Assembly: GCF_001509485.1 (NCBI RefSeq) | Contig: NZ_LLZI01000076.1 | Coordinates: forward strand, 1-8,162 | DNA length: 8,162 bases | Direction: 5' to 3' | DNA from: Streptomyces sp. NRRL F-4489 | Lineage (GTDB): Bacteria; Actinomycetota; Actinomycetes; Streptomycetales; Streptomycetaceae | In this document: positions 4,673 through 8,162 of the stretch, one piece after another | Layout of the letters: the number at the start of each line of letters is the position of its first letter | Position numbering within the stretch: the stretch's first letter is position 1 | Notes under the pieces: model-generated | Database searches by the model: none | What the model saw: the letters and a program-made list of their open reading frames with translations, nothing else | Told to the model about the DNA's origin: nothing | Program-made: the position numbers and the translations under genes

Positions 4673-5755
4673 ATGCGTTCTTCTGTCATGCCCATGCCGC
4701 ATAGCGGTTCCGCGCGTCCACCGTCGTCGGTCGCCGTCTCCGCCAGCGGTCTGCGCAAGTCGTACGGCGACAAGACCGTGCTCGACGGGATCGATCTGCG
4801 GATCCCGGCCGGGACCGTGTTCGCGCTGCTGGGGCCCAACGGGGCCGGCAAGACCACCACCGTGCAGATCCTGTCCACGCTCGTCGCCGCCGACGGCGGA
4901 CAGGCTCTGGTCGCCGGGCACGACGTCGCCACGTCGCCGGACGGGGTGCGCGCCGCGATCGGCGTCACCGGGCAGTTCGCCGCGCTCGACGACCTGCTCA
5001 CCGCCGAGGAGAATCTGCTCCTCATGGCCGACCTGCTGCGGCTGGGAAAGCGGGAAGCGCGGGCGCGTACAAGGGAGTTGCTGCAGCGCTTCGACATCGC
5101 GGATGTCGCGCACAAGCGGGCGGCCACCTTCTCCGGCGGTATGCGGCGGCGGCTCGACATCGCGATGACGCTGGTCGGCGACCCGCAGGTGATCTTCCTG
5201 GACGAGCCGACGACCGGCCTCGATCCGCGCAGCCGCCGCACCATGTGGGAGATGGTGCGTTCGCTGGTCGCGGGCGGTACGACGGTCTTCCTCACCACGC
5301 AATACCTGGAGGAAGCCGACCAGTTGGCCGACCGGATCGCCGTGCTCGACGGCGGCCGGATCGTCGCCGAGGGCACCGCGGACGAGCTGAAGGCGCGGAT
5401 CCCCGGCAGTCACGTACGGCTGCGGTTCGCCGACTCGACCGCGTACGAGCGGGCGGCGGCCGCCTTCCCCGGGGCGGCCCGGGACGACGAGAACCTCGTC
5501 CTGCGGGTGGCGGGCGACGGCGGCCTCGACGCGCTGCGCGCCCTGCTCGGCCGGCTCGACGCCGCCGGCGTCCGGGCGGCCGACCTCTCCGTGCACACGC
5601 CTGACCTCGACGATGTCTTCCTCGCGCTGACCGGGCACGGCACCGCTCGCGCCACGGATACCGGCACCACGGACGCCATGAACACCGGCACCACCGCTAC
5701 CGCTGACACCACGGGCACCAGCGGTCCGTCTCGCGCTCAGGAGAACCTGCGATGA
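4673..5755 (+). CDS. ABC exporter ATPase, DrrA (daunorubicin-resistance) type
   Basis: The protein has 360 residues and energises export by the membrane protein encoded next. Motifs in order: Walker A G-P-N-G-A-G-K-T (54-61), Q-loop Gln 101 (V-T-G-Q-F-A-A-L-D-D), signature F-S-G-G-M (153-157), Walker B V-I-F-L-D-E (173-178) and D-loop G-L-D (182-184). The switch position is Q210 (L-T-T-Q-Y-L-E-E-A-D-Q-L-A-D) where most ABC ATPases have His; as I recall, this is typical of the DrrA group. Residues about 235-321 are the accessory C-terminal domain (DUF4162-like), ending D-L-D-D-V-F-L-A-L-T-G. The last 40 residues are a Thr/Gly/Ala-rich low-complexity tail that is probably disordered. ATG 4673 is preceded by GGGGAGGG (4661-4668); the open frame upstream is non-coding. 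It overlaps the permease gene by four bases (ATGA), so the two are translationally coupled. The substrate (drug, antibiotic or lipid) cannot be told. Confidence 0.95.
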   Translation: MRSSVMPMPHSGSARPPSSVAVSASGLRKSYGDKTVLDGIDLRIPAGTVFALLGPNGAGKTTTVQILSTLVAADGGQALVAGHDVATSPDGVRAAIGVTGQFAALDDLLTAEENLLLMADLLRLGKREARARTRELLQRFDIADVAHKRAATFSGGMRRRLDIAMTLVGDPQVIFLDEPTTGLDPRSRRTMWEMVRSLVAGGTTVFLTTQYLEEADQLADRIAVLDGGRIVAEGTADELKARIPGSHVRLRFADSTAYERAAAAFPGAARDDENLVLRVAGDGGLDALRALLGRLDAAGVRAADLSVHTPDLDDVFLALTGHGTARATDTGTTDAMNTGTTATADTTGTSGPSRAQENLR

Positions 5756-6534
5756 GTACCCTCACCTACGCCGTGCACGACTCGATGACGATGCTGCGGC
5801 GGAACATCAAGCACGCGATCCGCTATCCCGCCGTCTCGCTCGGCAGCGCGATGATGCCGATCCTGATGCTGCTGCTGTTCGTTTACGCGTTCGGGGACTC
5901 GATCGGCGCCGGGATGGGCGGCGGCCGGGACGCGTACCTGAACTACCTCACCCCCGGCGTGATCATCATGGGGGTCGCCGCCGGGGCGATGTCGACCTCC
6001 ATCGCGGTCTGCTCCGATATGACCGAGGGCATCATCAACCGCTTCCGCACCATGAACATCACCCGTTCGTCGTTCATGACGGGCCATGTCGTCGGCAGCG
6101 TCCTCCAGACGATGGTGAGCCTCGTCCTCGTCGTCGGTGTCGCGCTGGCTCTGGGCTTCCGACCGCAGGCGGGCCCGCTGGAGTGGCTGGCCGCGGCCGG
6201 GCTCATCGCGGCCATCGCGTTCGCGGTGACGTGGCTGTCGGCGGCGCTCGGCCTGATCTCCAAGACCGTCGAGTCGGCGAGCAACAAGCCGCTGCTGGTC
6301 CAGTTCCTGCCGTTCCTCGGCTCCGCGTTCGTACCGGCCGGCTCGATGGCGCCGGGCCTGCGCTGGTTCGCCGAGCACCAGCCGTTCACCCCGATGACCG
6401 AGACGCTGCGCGGTCTGCTCACCGGCACGGAGATCGGCGACAACGGCTGGATATCTCTCGCCTGGTGCGCCGGCATCGCCCTGGTCGGCTACGTCTGGTC
6501 CCGCTCGCTCTTCAACAGCACGACGAAGCGCTGA
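5752..6534 (+). CDS. ABC-2 type exporter permease, DrrB type
   Basis: The protein has 260 residues and is an integral membrane subunit; it probably forms a dimer with two copies of the preceding ATPase. Likely membrane segments are about 27-47, 66-87, 112-135, 143-169, 180-197 and 232-250, giving the six-helix ABC-2 topology. The cytoplasmic N-terminus (M-L-R-R-N-I-K-H-A-I-R-Y-P) and the E-G-I-I-N-R-F-R-T-M loop (92-101) match the ATPase-coupling region of DrrB-like permeases. A-F-V-P-A-G-S-M-A-P (192-201) followed by H-Q-P-F-T-P-M-T-E-T-L-R-G-L is also typical of the family. The start codon overlaps the ATPase stop (ATGA), with AGGAG at 5739-5743. It is the last gene of the plus-strand run and is followed by two hairpins. 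Confidence 0.94.
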   Translation: MSTLTYAVHDSMTMLRRNIKHAIRYPAVSLGSAMMPILMLLLFVYAFGDSIGAGMGGGRDAYLNYLTPGVIIMGVAAGAMSTSIAVCSDMTEGIINRFRTMNITRSSFMTGHVVGSVLQTMVSLVLVVGVALALGFRPQAGPLEWLAAAGLIAAIAFAVTWLSAALGLISKTVESASNKPLLVQFLPFLGSAFVPAGSMAPGLRWFAEHQPFTPMTETLRGLLTGTEIGDNGWISLAWCAGIALVGYVWSRSLFNSTTKR

Positions 6535-6599
6535 GCGGCGGGGCCGGTACGCACCTCACCGGGTCCCGCGACCCGCTCAGCCCGCCACGGCGGAGGGCC

Positions 6600-6643
6600 C
6601 GACGTGTCTACGTGTCCACGTCGCTACGGGTCCTTCGCCGTAG
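6600..6643. terminator. Two adjacent hairpins between convergent genes
   Basis: CGACGTG (6600-6606) / CACGTCG (6617-6623), immediately followed by CTACGG (6624-6629) / CCGTAG (6638-6643). They lie between the exporter stop (6534) and the convergent gene ending at 6771, where a bidirectional terminator is expected. Neither has a T-tract. Confidence 0.55.
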
Positions 6644-6770
6644 TGCTGTGGGGAGCCGCGACTCGTGCCGGCACACACCTATGTCGGTTGCGTGCTGCGG
6701 CGACGGAATCCGTACCGCTGGAGTCTCGTCTCCGGCATCGGCCTTCCCTTTGACCGCCCGGTTTTGACGT

Positions 6771-7412
6771 TCAGCTGCCATCGGCGGGATCGGTCCAGTG
6801 CCAGGGCAATGTCGGTGGCAGCCAAGCCTCGCTTCCGGGCCGCTCGAGCACGGGAGGGCTGGCGTACTCGGGCAGTTGGGTGCCGTCGACGACGGCTTCG
6901 AGTGTGAGCTGTACGTAGCGCAGGTAATTCCGCACGTCTCTTATGTGCCGTTCCCGGTGCGCATGGCCGAGACCGCGCCAGCCGGCGTCGTAGGCGAGCT
7001 TCACCAGGGTCCGGTAGCGGTCGCGGACGGGCATGCCGCTGATCAGGAAGAGGTCCGTGTGCATGCCTCGGCGGATGGACTGCAGGGCGGTGATGCAGTT
7101 CCGGCGGGCGCGAGGGCTGAGGGCGGGCTGGTCCGTCGCCACGTCGGGGAGCGAGGGGAGCCAGTCGTAGAGGTCGGCAAGCCGTTCCAGTAGCCGGCGC
7201 GCGGCTTCGGCCGACCGTTCGCGTTCCCGCTCGGCACGGGCGAGCCGGGCTGCTGCGGACTGCTGGGAGAGCGCCAGCTCTCCCTGGGAGGCGATCGTCC
7301 TGATGGTTTGCCAGCGGGCCACCAGCACGGTGATGGCGCCACCGGCCAATGTCCCGAGTAAGGAGCTGGCGGCTTGACCCGCGAGGTCGGTCCAATGGCT
7401 CATCCGCAGCAT
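6771..7412 (-). CDS. Small membrane-anchored coiled-coil protein, unknown function
   Basis: The protein has 213 residues from ATG 7412, or 210 from the in-frame ATG at 7403; neither start has a clear ribosome-binding site. One hydrophobic segment lies near the N-terminus (about 13-33, A-A-S-S-L-L-G-T-L-A-G-G-A-I-T-V-L-V-A). It is followed by a long charged, Ala/Arg/Glu-rich helix (about 42-82, including A-R-A-E-R-E-R-E-R-S-A-E-A-A-R-R-L) that should form a coiled coil. The remainder is mixed, with conserved-looking stretches D-R-Y-R-T-L-V-K-L-A-Y-D-A-G-W and R-N-Y-L-R-Y-V-Q-L-T-L-E. The codons have the G/C-ending bias of real genes. This arrangement suggests an N-terminally anchored protein with a cytoplasmic helical body. 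I do not recognise a family. It starts 70 bases downstream of the P-loop gene on the same strand and could be co-transcribed with it. Confidence 0.75.
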   Translation of the reverse strand: MLRMSHWTDLAGQAASSLLGTLAGGAITVLVARWQTIRTIASQGELALSQQSAAARLARAERERERSAEAARRLLERLADLYDWLPSLPDVATDQPALSPRARRNCITALQSIRRGMHTDLFLISGMPVRDRYRTLVKLAYDAGWRGLGHAHRERHIRDVRNYLRYVQLTLEAVVDGTQLPEYASPPVLERPGSEAWLPPTLPWHWTDPADGS

Positions 7413-7481
7413 GGTGGAGGCGTGGACCGTTCACGGCAAGGTGCCGGCTGGCTTGGTGAGGTGGGGTCGGACGGGCGGGCG

Positions 7482-8162
7482 TCAGGGGTTCGGGAGGTTG
7501 AGGAGGGGGGTGAGGTGGGTGCGGGTGTGGGTGGCGGTTTGGGTGGGGGTGCGGGTGGTGGTGTGGACGGGGAGGACGTGCCAGGGGGTGGTGGCGAGGA
7601 GGCGTTCGGTGAGGGCGGTTTCGTGGCGGAGGTGGGCGGCGGCGGAGTCGAGGTCGTGGACGGTGCGGGTGCCGGGGGAGGCGGCCAGTTTGGAGACGTA
7701 CCAGTCGGCCCAGGCCGGGCCCTCGCGGTCGATGGCGCGGCGGAGGGCGGTGGCGGGGTCGTCCTGGACGTAGACCACGGTCACTTGGGTGGGGTGGACG
7801 GCGGCGGCCAGGTCGGCGAGGACGGCGGCGATGGCCGGTTCGTCGTGGCCCCAGGCGACGAGGGACGGGATGAAGGGGAGGAGGGCGTCGGTGACCAGGA
7901 AGTCGGTGCCGGCGGCGCGGGCGCCGGTGACGTAGGCGCGGGTGGCGGCGACGAGGGTGTCGGGGCGGACGGTGCCGGTGCCGTCGCCGAATTCCTCGGC
8001 GACCGGGCGGAAGGCGGGGTGGGTGAGGATGTCGGCCTCGGCGAAGTGCTCGACGGTGGCCCCGGATTCCGCGAGCCAGGTGGCCAGGGAGCGGCAGAGG
8101 GTGGATTTGCCGACGCCGGGGCTGTTGCCGATGACGGAGATGAGGTGGGGGTGGGGGCGGGG
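7482..8162 (-). CDS. P-loop NTPase, kinase-like (start beyond window edge)
   Basis: The frame is open from the right edge to the stop at 7482; 226 residues are visible and the N-terminus is probably only a few residues outside. The visible start P-H-L-I-S-V-I-G-N-S-P-G-V-G-K-S-T is a strand plus Walker A loop. The first Gly of the strict G-x4-G-K-S/T pattern is replaced by Asn (N13), with Gly one place earlier. T-D-F-L-V-T-D-A-L-L-P-F-I-P-S (86-100) is a Walker-B-like strand, and V-T-V-V-Y-V-Q-D-D-P (127-136) is a later core strand. R-E-G-P-A-W-A-D-W-Y-V-S-K-L could be a lid helix. The spacing resembles nucleotide or small-molecule kinases, but the substrate is unknown. The last 25 residues are Thr/Pro-rich and probably disordered. 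Codons mostly end in C or G. The GTG at 7784 is internal, not the start. Confidence 0.8.
   Translation of the reverse strand, partial: PRPHPHLISVIGNSPGVGKSTLCRSLATWLAESGATVEHFAEADILTHPAFRPVAEEFGDGTGTVRPDTLVAATRAYVTGARAAGTDFLVTDALLPFIPSLVAWGHDEPAIAAVLADLAAAVHPTQVTVVYVQDDPATALRRAIDREGPAWADWYVSKLAASPGTRTVHDLDSAAAHLRHETALTERLLATTPWHVLPVHTTTRTPTQTATHTRTHLTPLLNLPNP

Overview
This window looks like chromosome from a Streptomyces-type actinomycete. By eye the base composition is very GC-rich, the genuine reading frames almost always end codons in G or C, and the families seen (DrrA/DrrB-type ABC exporter, DUF4097 protein, secreted lectin-like protein with an Ala-rich signal peptide) are typical of that group. 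The tRNA does not encode its CCA end. No composition or homology computation was run.

Layout, left to right. (1) The 3' part of an HD-domain metal hydrolase gene, plus strand, cut by the window edge, ending at 644. (2) A tRNA-Arg(ACG) gene at 787-859 with a strong terminator hairpin. (3) A gene-poor stretch of about 0.9 kb that ends in a 47-bp copy (44 identical) of the tRNA 3' half at 1741-1787, followed by its own terminator. This is the arrangement left by a tRNA-targeting integrative element, here without a recognisable integrase. It holds a 12-bp tandem repeat and a possible minus-strand gene remnant. (4) A gene for a small secreted protein (2148-2615) whose mature part is three 39-residue repeats, two of them almost identical, with the cysteine pair and Q-x-W pattern of a ricin-type beta-trefoil. 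Similar terminator-like hairpins lie on either side of it. (5) An array of 13 eight-bp boxes (TGGCGTCA / TGGCGCCA / TGGTGCCA), spaced about one helical turn apart, running into the start codon of a ribbon-helix-helix (RHH) regulator gene (2927-3451). (6) On the same strand follow a cytoplasmic DUF4097 beta-solenoid protein (3579-4424) and a translationally coupled ABC exporter pair, DrrA-like ATPase (4673-5755) and DrrB-like permease (5752-6534). (7) Convergent on the minus strand are a small membrane-anchored coiled-coil protein (6771-7412) and the C-terminal part of a P-loop NTPase (7482 to the window end).

The most coherent unit is array, RHH regulator, DUF4097 protein and ABC exporter. 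My inference is that the RHH protein binds the box array cooperatively and controls its own leaderless promoter, and probably the genes behind it. The exporter substrate and the role of the DUF4097 protein cannot be read from the sequence. The two most unusual sequence objects are the helically phased operator array and the near-symmetric triplicated lectin-like protein.
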